A stretch of 64,000 nucleotides of DNA from an uncultured Arachnia sp. (GTDB lineage: Bacteria > Actinomycetota > Actinomycetes > Propionibacteriales > Propionibacteriaceae), in assembly GCA_934636715.1 (NCBI GenBank), contig CAKUBE010000001.1:1-64000 (forward strand), in the 5' to 3' direction. This document shows, in pieces, positions 1 to 6,891 of this stretch (position 1 is the stretch's first letter; each line of letters starts with the position of its first letter). Below the pieces are notes generated by a model. That model saw only the letters and a program-made list of their open reading frames with translations, was not told the origin of the DNA and searched no databases. A program made the translations under genes and the position numbers.

Positions 1-1441
1 CCTCGAAGTCCGGGTTGTTGTAGGAGTACCCGTTGGTGCCGTTGGTGAAGACCACGCGGCGCACGGTGCCGTCGTCCTTCACGCGGAACGCGAGGTCGAT
101 GATCCCGTTCAGGTCCTGGCGCGGGATGTCGGTGGTGAGGATGTCCGCCGAGGCGGCCGCGATCGGCTCGAAGCTCGTGAGCAGCGTCTGCGGGTTCGCC
201 TGGTCGATGATCGCATTGACCAGGCACGACTGCCGCGCCATGCGGTCGTAGTCGTCGGTGTTGTAGCGGCTGCGGGCGTACCACATGGCGTTGCGGCCGC
301 CCAGATGCTGGCTGGGGCCGGGCGTCAGGAACTCCGTGGGCCGGATGTTCCGGGCGGTATCGCCGCCGATGGCGAGGCCGGGCCAGCCCTCGACCGGATT
401 GATGTTGACGGTGACGCCGCCCATGGCGTCGATCAGCTTCCGCAGGCCGTCGATGTTCAGCATGACGAAGTAGTCGATCGGCAGCCCCGTGATGCCCTCG
501 ACGCCCTGCTTCAACGCCTCGGCGCCGCGGTAGGTGCTGCCCTCGAACAGGTCCGGCCTGCTGCCCTCCACGTGCTCCCAGATGGAGTTGACGTAGAAGT
601 CGGCCGCGGGCTCGCCGCGGAACCCGTAGGGAAACTCCTCGTGCATCTCCGAGCCCTCGGGGAAGGGCGTGTACTGCACGTTGCGGGGGATTTGGACGAG
701 CGTGAGGTCGCCCGTCGCGGTGTCGATCGACGCCACCATGATGGTGTCGGTGCGGATGCCGTACAGGGCGACGTTCTCCTCGCGGGACTTGTCGCCGTCG
801 GCGCCCAGCAGGAGGATGTTGACGCGCGGGATGCCGTCCCACGGATCGGGGCCTTGGGTGTTCAGCGTGGGGCGCCGCGTGGCGATGACGTCGCCGGCGT
901 CGGAGAGGACGTTGTTCAGCAGCAGGTAGGCGTCGCGGGTGTAGCGGGCGGCGAGCGCCGTCGGGGCGGCCGTGGCGAAGGCGAGGCCGGTCACGACGAC
1001 GGCGGCGACGAGGCGGCGGCCGTCGGTCAGCCCTGCGGGCCGCGTGGTGAGGTGCGTGACCAGGATGAGCACCACCCACAGCACCGCGAGAACCGCCAGG
1101 GTGGGCGTGGCGATGGTGAGGAAACTCTCCGTGGCCGCGAGCTTCGCGAGGCCGGACTGGTCCTTGACGGCCTTGAAGCCGAGGTATCCCAGCGCGACGA
1201 GGGCCAGCGCGGCGGTGGCGCCGCCGAGGACCTTCAGCCCGCGCTGCGGTGCGCCGAGCAGCCCCGAGCCCGGGAGCACGGCCGACGCGAGCGTCAGCAG
1301 CAGCGAGCGACGGAGCGAGCGTGACTGCGGATCGGGGGCGGCTGGCTGAGCATGTGCGGGCCGGTAGTCGTAGACCGGGACGTCACCCGGACGGAAAACG
1401 TCGTCGGGCGCGCCGCGTCGCGGCTGCTGCTCGTCGGTCAT
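1..1441 (-). CDS. LytR-CpsA-Psr (LCP) family cell-wall glycopolymer ligase, partial
   Basis: LCP proteins transfer undecaprenyl-linked glycopolymers to peptidoglycan at the outer face of the membrane. The ATG is at 1439-1441 and reading continues off the left edge, so the C-terminus is missing. A proline-rich cytoplasmic N-terminus (about 45 residues) is followed by about four hydrophobic segments (roughly residues 45-63, 71-90, 105-130, 143-165). The LCP domain starts near residue 200, with the motif NILLLGADGDKSR and then RTDTIMVASIDTATGDLTLVQIPRN in pieces, the usual Arg/Asp pyrophosphate-binding signature. Later come DGLRKLIDAMGGVTV and a YARSRYNTDDYDRMARQ stretch, also family hallmarks. 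The multi-TM N-terminus is longer than the single TM of classical LCP proteins but is common in actinobacteria. It is divergent from the tRNA-Ser gene. Family assignment is firm; the exact polymer is unknown. Confidence 0.9.
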   Translation of the reverse strand, partial: MTDEQQPRRGAPDDVFRPGDVPVYDYRPAHAQPAAPDPQSRSLRRSLLLTLASAVLPGSGLLGAPQRGLKVLGGATAALALVALGYLGFKAVKDQSGLAKLAATESFLTIATPTLAVLAVLWVVLILVTHLTTRPAGLTDGRRLVAAVVVTGLAFATAAPTALAARYTRDAYLLLNNVLSDAGDVIATRRPTLNTQGPDPWDGIPRVNILLLGADGDKSREENVALYGIRTDTIMVASIDTATGDLTLVQIPRNVQYTPFPEGSEMHEEFPYGFRGEPAADFYVNSIWEHVEGSRPDLFEGSTYRGAEALKQGVEGITGLPIDYFVMLNIDGLRKLIDAMGGVTVNINPVEGWPGLAIGGDTARNIRPTEFLTPGPSQHLGGRNAMWYARSRYNTDDYDRMARQSCLVNAIIDQANPQTLLTSFEPIAAASADILTTDIPRQDLNGIIDLAFRVKDDGTVRRVVFTNGTNGYSYNNPDFE

Positions 1442-1486
1442 GCTCTGCCTCCTGCCGCGGCCAGTGTACGCGCCGCGGACGATCGT

Positions 1487-1516
1487 TTGCCGGGTCGCGC
1501 GCGGCTCGGCTACGCT
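1487..1516 (+). promoter_or_regulatory. Predicted promoter of tRNA-Ser(GCT)
   Basis: A TTGCCG -35 box (1487-1492) and a TACGCT -10 box (1511-1516) are separated by 18 bases and lie 12 bases upstream of the tRNA 5' end. This is a prediction from box match and spacing only. Confidence 0.45.
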
Positions 1517-1527
1517 GGTCCGGCACT

Positions 1528-1618
1528 GGAGGTGTCGCCTAGTACGGTCTATGGCGCCCGCCTGCTAAGCGGGTTTGGGGCTTCAACCCCATCGCGGGTT
1601 CAAATCCCGCCACCTCCG
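1528..1618 (+). tRNA. tRNA-Ser (anticodon GCT)
   Basis: A 7-bp acceptor stem GGAGGTG/CACCTCC, an anticodon arm CCCGC-CTGCTAA-GCGGG (anticodon GCT, reading AGC/AGT), a long variable arm (GGGGCTTCAACCCC region) and a T arm with GGTTCAAATCC are all visible. The length of 91 nt fits class II tRNA-Ser. G is the discriminator and CCA is encoded at 1619-1621. Confidence 0.96.
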
Positions 1619-1628
1619 CCAGCGCATC

Positions 1629-1662
1629 CTGAGCCCCCGGACGCCCGGGGGCTCAGTTGCTT
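1629..1662 (+). terminator. Intrinsic terminator after tRNA-Ser
   Basis: A perfect 12-bp stem (CTGAGCCCCCGG / CCGGGGGCTCAG, with a 4-base ACGC loop) spans 1629-1656 and is followed by a short T-containing tract. It directly follows the tRNA gene. Confidence 0.8.
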
Positions 1663-1671
1663 TCCCATCGG

Positions 1672-1768
1672 CTAGTGGTCTGTCGCGCCTAAGGGCGCGG
1701 ATAGGACGGGGCGTCAGTCGCCCGGCTGGCGTCTCGTACCCGCGCATTTAGGCGCGACGGGCCACTAG
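1672..1768. repeat. Long imperfect palindrome, 97 bp
   Basis: The segment begins CTAGTGGTCTGTCGCGCCTA and ends with its approximate reverse complement TAGGCGCGACGGGCCACTAG. The arms match over roughly 30 of the outer 40 bases, with interruptions. It fills the gap between the tRNA-Ser terminator and the ACT-domain gene, whose start lies 10 bases further on. I saw no second copy in this window. It could be a transcriptional structure or a relic of a small mobile element. Confidence 0.6.
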
Positions 1769-1777
1769 GGTCTGCGC

Positions 1778-2155
1778 ATGACCGGTGAGAGGGACCTGGC
1801 GGTGTTGCTGAGCGGGCTCGACGCGCGCCGGCGCGAGGGCGAGTTCGTGTTCGCGACGACGGAGCGGGAGCTGCCCGCGGAGGCGCGGATCGTCGAGCGG
1901 GAGGGGACGACGCTCGTGCTGCGCCGGGCCGACGCCGAGGCCGCCGGGCTGGCGTTCGAGGCCGTCTTCGCGTGGATCACGCTCGAGGTGCACTCGTCGC
2001 TCGAGGCGATCGGGCTGACTGCGGCCGTGTCGTCGGTTCTCGCGGATGCGGGCATTCCCTGCAACATGCTCGCGGGCTACTACCACGATCACCTGCTGGT
2101 CCCCTCAGACCGCGCGGAAGAGGCCCTCGGGCTGCTCCGGGGCCTCATGGCCTAG
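1778..2155 (+). CDS. ACT domain-containing protein (COG3602-like)
   Basis: A 125-residue protein made almost wholly of an ACT-type fold. The strands IVEREGTTLVLR and FAWITLEVHSSLEAIG and the conserved C-terminal signature AGYYHDHLLVP identify the stand-alone ACT_7 group found widely in bacteria. Proteins of this group are thought to sense small ligands such as amino acids, but no ligand is known. The gene runs convergently into ogt and the two overlap by 51 bases (2105-2155), so the last 16 codons of each share DNA on opposite strands. Start ATG 1778. Function beyond ligand binding is not inferable. Confidence 0.85.
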   Translation: MTGERDLAVLLSGLDARRREGEFVFATTERELPAEARIVEREGTTLVLRRADAEAAGLAFEAVFAWITLEVHSSLEAIGLTAAVSSVLADAGIPCNMLAGYYHDHLLVPSDRAEEALGLLRGLMA

Positions 2156-2599
2156 GAGGAACGCCTTGCGCTCGACCCCGCCCGCGTAGCCCGTCAGCCG
2201 ACCTGTCGACCCGACGACGCGGTGACAAGGGACGACGATGCTGATCGGGTTGCGGCCCGTCGCGGTGCCGACCGCGCGGGACGCGGAGGGGTGGCCGAGC
2301 GCCGTCGCGAGTTCGCCGTAGGTGCGGGTCTCTCCGAACGGGATGGCGGCGATCAGCTCCCAGACGGAGTGCTGGAACGCGGTGCCGACGGGGGCCAGTG
2401 GGAGGTCGAATGTGCGCCGTCGGCCCTCGAAGTACTCGGTCAGCTGCGCGGCCGCCGCGGGGAGGGCGTCGTCCACGAGCGGCCCGAGATCGTAGGTGGG
2501 AAAGGGCTTGTGGCTCTCCATGTAGATGCCGACGAGGGCGCCGTCGTGTTCGACGACGGTGAGAGGCCCGATCGGCGAGGGGTGGACGCTGTGCTTCAT
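2105..2599 (-). CDS. ogt: Methylated-DNA-protein-cysteine methyltransferase
   Basis: Suicide repair enzyme that moves the alkyl group from O6-alkylguanine (or O4-alkylthymine) to its own cysteine. The 164-residue protein has the N-terminal RNase-H-like domain and the C-terminal catalytic domain with the active-site motif VVPCHRVVGS, preceded by FGETRTYGELA (recognition helix) and followed by TGYAGGVERKAFLLGHE. Length is normal for single-domain Ogt proteins. Its ATG overlaps the stop of the upstream Ada/AlkA gene by 4 bases, with GGAGACCCC before the start, so the two are translationally coupled and form a DNA alkylation repair operon. The 3' end overlaps the convergent ACT-domain gene. Confidence 0.93.
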   Translation of the reverse strand: MKHSVHPSPIGPLTVVEHDGALVGIYMESHKPFPTYDLGPLVDDALPAAAAQLTEYFEGRRRTFDLPLAPVGTAFQHSVWELIAAIPFGETRTYGELATALGHPSASRAVGTATGRNPISIVVPCHRVVGSTGRLTGYAGGVERKAFLLGHEAPEQPEGLFRAV

Positions 2600-4083
2600 G
2601 GGGTCTCCTGACAACCGGGCAGGCCGGGGATGGTGTTGACGGCGTGGGGCGTGAGGGCCCACAGGTGCTGGGTGGCGTACGAGCGCCAGGGGCGCCAGGC
2701 CTCGGCGCGTCGGGCGAGGTCGAGGACGCCGAGCTCGGGAGCGGCGCGCAGGACGCCGAGGTCGGTGGCGGGGAACGCGTCGGGGTCGCCGAGCGCGCGC
2801 ATGGCCACCATCTCGACGGTCCACGGGCCGACGCCCTTTACCGCGAGGAGGTCGTGCCGTGCCTCGTCGCGGTCGGCGCCGGGGCCGAGGTCGAGCGAGC
2901 CGTCGGCGAGCACCGTGGCGAGCCGACGCAGCGTGTCGCGGCGCGATCGGGGAAAGGCGAAGACCTCGTCGGGAGCCTCCGCGATCGCGGCCTGCTCCGG
3001 GAACAGGTGGGTCAGTCCGGGAACGCCCGTGTCGACGGGAGTGCCGGCGGCGGCGACGAGCCGGGCGCCGTGCGTGCGGGCCGCGGCGGTCGAGACCTGC
3101 TGGCCGAGAACGATCTTGATGGCCGTCTCCGCCCCGTCGACGCCGCGCGGGATCCGACGTCCCGGATGGGCGGCGACCAGCGGAGCGAGTGCGGGGTCGA
3201 GGGCGAGATGGGCGTCGACCGCCGCGGGGTCGGCGTCGAGGTCGAGCATCCGGCGGAGCCGCGAGACGGCGGTCGGGAGCTGAGAGACGTCCGTGAGCCC
3301 GACGCGGGCCCTGACTCCGCGGGGCGCTGGCGAGAGCGATGCCACGCCCCAACCGCTGGGGAGCCGCAGCGTGCGGTGGTAGACGCCGTCGGCGAAGGCC
3401 TCCACGCCGTCGATCCTGGTCGCGATGAGGTGCCCGAACACGTTGCACGGGCAGAACGGCTCCCTGGCCGCGAGCGTGACGTCGACGAAGGTGAGCGCCC
3501 CTGCTGCCTCGCGGCGGGAGGACCGACGGCGCCGTCGCAGCTCAGTCGGGGTGGCGGCGTACGCGGCGCGCAGGGTGTCGTTGAAGGAGCGGACGCTGTC
3601 GAACCCGGCGGCGAACGCGATGTCGGTCAGGGGGAGGTCGGTCGCCTCGATCAGGGTCCTCGCCGACTGCGCTCGACGTGCCCGCGCCAGCGCGAGCGGT
3701 CCGGCGCCCGCGCCGTCGGAGAGGAGCCGCTGCACCTGGCGGACGGAGTACCCCAGCCGCGCGGCGAGGCCGGGGACGCCCTCGCGGTCGACCACGCCGT
3801 CGTCGATCAGCCGCACCGCACGGGCCACGGCGTCGCCGCGAACGTCCCATTCGGGCGACCCGGGCGACGCGCCGGGGATGCAGCGCTTGCACGCCCGGAA
3901 CCCGGCGAGCTGCGCCGCGGCGGCGGTGGGGTAGAACGCGACGTTGCCCGGCGCCGGTGTGCGCGCGGGACACGAGGGCCGACAGTAGATGCCGGTCGAC
4001 GTGACGCCGGTGAAGAACAGCCCGTCGAAGCGCGCGTCCTTGGCCGCGATCGCGCGGAGGCAGGCGTCTCGGTCGGTGTGCAT
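2596..4083 (-). CDS. alkA: Ada-type regulator/AlkA 3-methyladenine DNA glycosylase fusion
   Basis: A multi-domain protein of 495 residues. The N-terminal Ada zinc domain carries the four cysteines of CRPSC and CKRC, which in Ada sense methylphosphotriesters. An AraC-type double helix-turn-helix follows (about residues 80-180, ending in GFDSVRSFNDTLR). The C-terminal half is an AlkA N-domain plus HhH-GPD glycosylase with the hairpin LAVKGVGPWTVEM and the catalytic aspartate in FPATDLGV. It should both activate alkylation-repair genes and excise 3-methylated purines. I chose the ATG at 4083; an in-frame ATG at 4101 adds six residues and neither has a clear ribosome site. The stop overlaps the ogt start by 4 bases. 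Confidence 0.92.
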   Translation of the reverse strand: MHTDRDACLRAIAAKDARFDGLFFTGVTSTGIYCRPSCPARTPAPGNVAFYPTAAAAQLAGFRACKRCIPGASPGSPEWDVRGDAVARAVRLIDDGVVDREGVPGLAARLGYSVRQVQRLLSDGAGAGPLALARARRAQSARTLIEATDLPLTDIAFAAGFDSVRSFNDTLRAAYAATPTELRRRRRSSRREAAGALTFVDVTLAAREPFCPCNVFGHLIATRIDGVEAFADGVYHRTLRLPSGWGVASLSPAPRGVRARVGLTDVSQLPTAVSRLRRMLDLDADPAAVDAHLALDPALAPLVAAHPGRRIPRGVDGAETAIKIVLGQQVSTAAARTHGARLVAAAGTPVDTGVPGLTHLFPEQAAIAEAPDEVFAFPRSRRDTLRRLATVLADGSLDLGPGADRDEARHDLLAVKGVGPWTVEMVAMRALGDPDAFPATDLGVLRAAPELGVLDLARRAEAWRPWRSYATQHLWALTPHAVNTIPGLPGCQETP

Positions 4084-4150
4084 GAAGCCAGCATGCCGCA
4101 CCGGGCGCGCGTGTTCTAGCAGGAATGCGACATCGCCGCGGGTCGGTTCT

Positions 4151-4201
4151 CCGCTGGTTGGCCGGGCCGCGAGGTACGAGCGCCCGTGGTCGTTACCAAT
4201 G
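4151..4201. repeat. Degenerate copy of the GGTTGAG...GTCGAAACC dispersed repeat
   Basis: The segment starts CCGCTGGTTGGCCGGGCCGC and ends with CGTTACCAATG, matching the outer blocks of the better copies at 5880-5935 and 63237-63290 but with several substitutions. It lies upstream of the Ada/AlkA gene, in the gap that also holds the 3' end of the next minus-strand gene. Confidence 0.55.
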
Positions 4202-4210
4202 AACCCGTGG

Positions 4211-4780
4211 TCAGTCGTCGAACGACTCCGCGGCGCGCTCGAACTCCTTCGACATCTTCAGCCGCTTGGCGATCTGGGCCAGCAGCGCGTCGGAGTCCTC
4301 GTCATAGTCCGTCGCGATGGCCTCGAGCTCGAAGGCGCGCAGGCCGCTGGCGGCGTACATCTCCAGGTCGCCCAGCGGGGCCGGTTCGTCGTCCTCGTCC
4401 GGGAGCTCCGCATTCAGATAGTCGACGACGTCGCGCGCGATGGGCCAGTCGTTGGCCGCCGTCGCGTCCGACAGCAGCACCTCGACGGTGCGGCCGCGGA
4501 CCCGGCAGAGCACGAAGAACTCGCCGTTGATGGAGACCCAGCCGTCGGCGCCGGAGTCGCCCGGGAGTCTGCCGAGCTGGCGGATAAGTTCGTCGAGGTC
4601 GTTGGCGAGGTCGAAGTCGAGCGGCACCGCGGTGGCCTTGCCGTCCTCGCGGTACAGCGCGACGACCAGGTCGACGTCGTCCTCCGTGGCCTCTTCGAGG
4701 TCGTCGTCGTAGTCGTCGTCATCGAAGTCCGCGTCGTCCTTCAGGTCGAACGGCTCAGCGTCCTCGTCGAACACGTCCAC
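4211..4780 (-). CDS. Putative tRNA adenosine deaminase-associated protein
   Basis: An acidic 189-residue protein with a very Asp/Glu-rich N-terminus and the segments [34 protein letters not shown] and [14 protein letters not shown] that mark the actinobacterial family usually encoded next to tadA. Its molecular role is not established. Here tadA lies about 10 kb away and this gene is instead divergent from upp. I chose the GTG at 4778-4780 because GGAAGGAG sits 5 bases upstream; longer versions lack a ribosome site and would run into the palindromic repeat. Confidence 0.85.
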   Translation of the reverse strand: MDVFDEDAEPFDLKDDADFDDDDYDDDLEEATEDDVDLVVALYREDGKATAVPLDFDLANDLDELIRQLGRLPGDSGADGWVSINGEFFVLCRVRGRTVEVLLSDATAANDWPIARDVVDYLNAELPDEDDEPAPLGDLEMYAASGLRAFELEAIATDYDEDSDALLAQIAKRLKMSKEFERAAESFDD

Positions 4781-4934
4781 GGCCCTCTCCTTCCACGCGG
4801 CGATCAGCGGTGCCGGCTCCCATCCTTGCATGTCACAAGCCGCGACACACCAGGTGGGGGAGACATCGCGCCGTCTGGCACCGAGGGCATTGGTCGAATC
4901 GGTGACGCCCAGAACCCGCTTCCCCGCCCCTACC

Positions 4935-5006
4935 GTGCACAAATCTCTGTATGCGTCGACGAAGGCGTATATATCGCTTCGTCGACGCATACAGAGATCT
5001 GTGCAC
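4935..5006. repeat. 72-bp TATATA-core palindromic repeat, copy 1
   Basis: A near-perfect palindrome from GTGCAC to GTGCAC. The left arm GTGCACAAATCTCTGTAT continues as GCGTCGACGAAGG, and the right arm is its reverse complement apart from one base near the end and about three next to the core. The centre is TATATA. Three more copies of exactly the same length occur at 16426, 24346 and 53853. It lies in the 403-base gap between the deaminase-associated gene and upp. If transcribed it would form a hairpin of more than 30 bp. Confidence 0.92.
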
Positions 5007-5022
5007 GGCTGTGGTCCCCGTG

Positions 5023-5156
5023 CGCCGGTTGAGCCGGGCCATGAGGCGCCAGCCGAATGCCCGTGTGATCGCGCTGCGCGCTGCAACGCCTTCCTCAGCC
5101 TCGGCAATCGAGCAAGCTCGATTGCCCTCGACTTTCGTTGGCGTCGAAACCAATGG
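5023..5156. repeat. Expanded copy of the GGTTGAG...GTCGAAACC repeat with internal hairpin
   Basis: The outer blocks CGCCGGTTGAGCCGGGCC and GCGTCGAAACCAATGG match other family members, but the interior is about 100 bases instead of about 20. Inside it, 5103-5126 is a perfect inverted repeat (GGCAATCGAGC / GCTCGATTGCC). Together with the 72-bp palindrome it occupies most of the gene-free stretch 4781-5183; nothing protein-coding is supported there. Confidence 0.6.
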
Positions 5157-5183
5157 ACTGTACCCATGTGCGAGAGTTGGACC

Positions 5184-5825
5184 GTGGAAGTAACCGTCGT
5201 CACCCATCCGCTCGTCGATCACAAGCTCACGCTCCTGCGTAACCGGAACACGGAGCAGCCGGTGTTCCGCCGGCTGGTCGAGGAACTGGTCACGCTGCTG
5301 GCCTACGAGGCGACGCGCGGCGTGCGCGTCGTCGACCACGACATCGAGACCCCCGTCGCGCCGACGACGGGCACCAAGCTCGCCTCGCCCGCCCCGCTGG
5401 TGGTGCCGATCCTGCGCGCGGGTCTCGGCATGCTCGACGGCATGCTGCGCCTGGTGCCGACGGCGGAGGTCGGCTTCCTGGGCATGATCCGCGACGAGGT
5501 CACGCTCGAGCCGATGACCTACGCGGAGCGGCTGCCGAAGGACCTGTCCGGGCGCCAGTGCTATGTGCTCGACCCAATGCTCGCCACCGGCGGCTCGCTG
5601 GGCGGTGCGGTCCAGTTCCTCGTCGACCGCGGTGCCGACGACATCACCTGCATCTGCCTGCTCGCCGCCCCGGAGGGGATCGAGAAGCTGAAGGCCCTGC
5701 TCGCCGACCTCGAGGTGCCGTGCACGCTCGTCGTCGCGTCGGTGGACGAGCGGCTGAACGACGTCGGCTACATCGTGCCCGGCCTAGGCGACGCGGGCGA
5801 TCGGCTCTACGGCCTCGCGGAATAG
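5184..5825 (+). CDS. upp: Uracil phosphoribosyltransferase
   Basis: Pyrimidine salvage enzyme joining uracil and PRPP to give UMP in the cytoplasm. The 213-residue product has [14 protein letters not shown] near the start, [13 protein letters not shown], the PRPP-binding loop [16 protein letters not shown] and the uracil-binding C-terminus [16 protein letters not shown]. Length matches the family (about 210). The GTG at 5184 was chosen because it puts the conserved HPLVDHKL block at the usual position and has GAGAG 7 bases upstream; an ATG at 5166 is possible. Two dispersed repeats precede it. Confidence 0.94.
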   Translation: MEVTVVTHPLVDHKLTLLRNRNTEQPVFRRLVEELVTLLAYEATRGVRVVDHDIETPVAPTTGTKLASPAPLVVPILRAGLGMLDGMLRLVPTAEVGFLGMIRDEVTLEPMTYAERLPKDLSGRQCYVLDPMLATGGSLGGAVQFLVDRGADDITCICLLAAPEGIEKLKALLADLEVPCTLVVASVDERLNDVGYIVPGLGDAGDRLYGLAE

Positions 5826-5846
5826 TGTGCCGCTGACAGAGCCCTC

Positions 5847-5935
5847 CCGCTGATGGGCCGGGCCGCGAGGAACGGACCTCCGCTGGTTGAGCCGCCGCGC
5901 GAGCGCTAGCGAGTCGGCGTGTCGAAACCAATGAG
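5847..5935. repeat. Tandem partial plus complete GGTTGAG...GTCGAAACC repeat
   Basis: A partial unit (CCGCTGATGGGCCGGGCCGC, 5847-5870) is followed by a complete 56-base unit (5880-5935) running from CCGCTGGTTGAGCC through the palindromic core GCGAGCGCTAGCGAG to GTGTCGAAACCAATGAG. The complete unit is nearly identical to the one between grpE and dnaJ. It lies between upp and the YwiC-like gene. Confidence 0.85.
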
Positions 5936-5956
5936 GTGTCAACGGAAGTCGAAGTG

Positions 5957-6748
5957 ATGACGAAGAAGCAGACCACGAAGAAGCCCGCGGGCTGGGTCCC
6001 GCAGCAGCACGGCGCGTGGGCGATGATCGTCGTCCCGTTCCTGGCTGGGCTCGTCCTCGCGGCGCGGGTGCGGCCGCTGGATCTGGGCGACGTCGCGCTC
6101 GGGCTGACCTGGCTCGTCGGCTATTTCGCGTTCAACGCGGGGGTGCTTGCGCTGAAGGCGGCGCCGCGACGTCGGCCGAACTACTATCCGGCGCTGGTCA
6201 CGTACTCGGCGATCGCGGGAGCCCTCGGCCTCGCGACGCTCTGGTTCAAGGGCTGGGCGCTGCTCTCGTGGGCGCTGCTCTCGTGGGTGCCGGTCTACGC
6301 GGTGCTCGTCGGCGTCTCGCTCTGGCTGGCGAGCACGAAGCGCGAGCGCGCTGTCCTCAGCGGGGTGCTGACGATCCTCGCATCCTGCGGCCTGATGGCC
6401 GTGCTGCGGCTGGCACCCGGGTCGCCGGCGCCCACGCCGTCGGAGTGGGCGGCGATGGCGGCGATCACGGCGTACTTCGTCGGCACGGTGTTCCACGTGA
6501 AGGCGCTGATCCGCGAGCGCAACAACCCGAAGGCGGCCGGCCGTTCGCTGCTGTTCCACACGCTCCTGCTGTGGATGATGGTGCTCGCCTTCACCACCGG
6601 CTGGTTCACGTGGCCGTGGCTGGTCTTCGCGCTCGCCCTGGTCGCGCGGTCGTGGGCCATGCCGAAGTCTCCCCCTCGCCCCGCCGTCATCGGCGCCGTC
6701 GAGATCCTCCTCTCCGCGGCGGTGCTGGCCCTCACAGTCTGGGCCTGA
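5957..6748 (+). CDS. YwiC-like integral membrane protein
   Basis: A 263-residue membrane protein beginning with basic residues and the family signature GWVPQQHGAWAMIVVPF. Seven to eight hydrophobic segments follow, and a charged loop (HVKALIRERNN) lies near residue 185. These features identify the YwiC family, whose function is unknown. The ATG at 5957 (GGAAG 8 bases upstream) was preferred to a GTG 21 bases earlier, which lies against the dispersed repeat. About 60 bases of its 3' end are imperfectly duplicated at 10995-11056 on the other side of the island. Confidence 0.82.
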   Translation: MTKKQTTKKPAGWVPQQHGAWAMIVVPFLAGLVLAARVRPLDLGDVALGLTWLVGYFAFNAGVLALKAAPRRRPNYYPALVTYSAIAGALGLATLWFKGWALLSWALLSWVPVYAVLVGVSLWLASTKRERAVLSGVLTILASCGLMAVLRLAPGSPAPTPSEWAAMAAITAYFVGTVFHVKALIRERNNPKAAGRSLLFHTLLLWMMVLAFTTGWFTWPWLVFALALVARSWAMPKSPPRPAVIGAVEILLSAAVLALTVWA

Positions 6749-6751
6749 GTG
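6675..6751 (+). repeat. Left direct repeat flanking the 6.8-11 kb island (3' end of the YwiC gene)
   Basis: The last 25 codons of the YwiC-like gene (CTCGCC...GTCATCGGC...GTCGAGATC...CTCACAGTCTGGGCCTG) recur at 10995-11056 with about seven substitutions and a 15-base in-frame deletion. The two copies are in the same orientation and bracket the foreign-looking genes between them. Confidence 0.75.
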
Positions 6752-6754
6752 CTT

Positions 6755-6799
6755 AAGAGGTAGATGTTCGTTGGTCTACCGACAAGCAGCTACCTCTTA
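6755..6799. terminator. Stem-loop between the YwiC gene and the island
   Basis: Arms AAGAGGTAG and CTACCTCTT with partly paired inner sequence (TTCGTTGGT / ACCGACAA) start six bases after the YwiC stop codon. The position between two convergent genes suggests a bidirectional terminator, although no T run follows on the plus strand. Confidence 0.5.
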
Positions 6800-6891
6800 G
6801 GGCGGCCTGCATCGCGGCCCAATCTTGCCGCTGCTGACCTTCTTGCGGGCTGATCCCACGGTTCGGCTCACCGACTCAACTCCAGTCCGTG

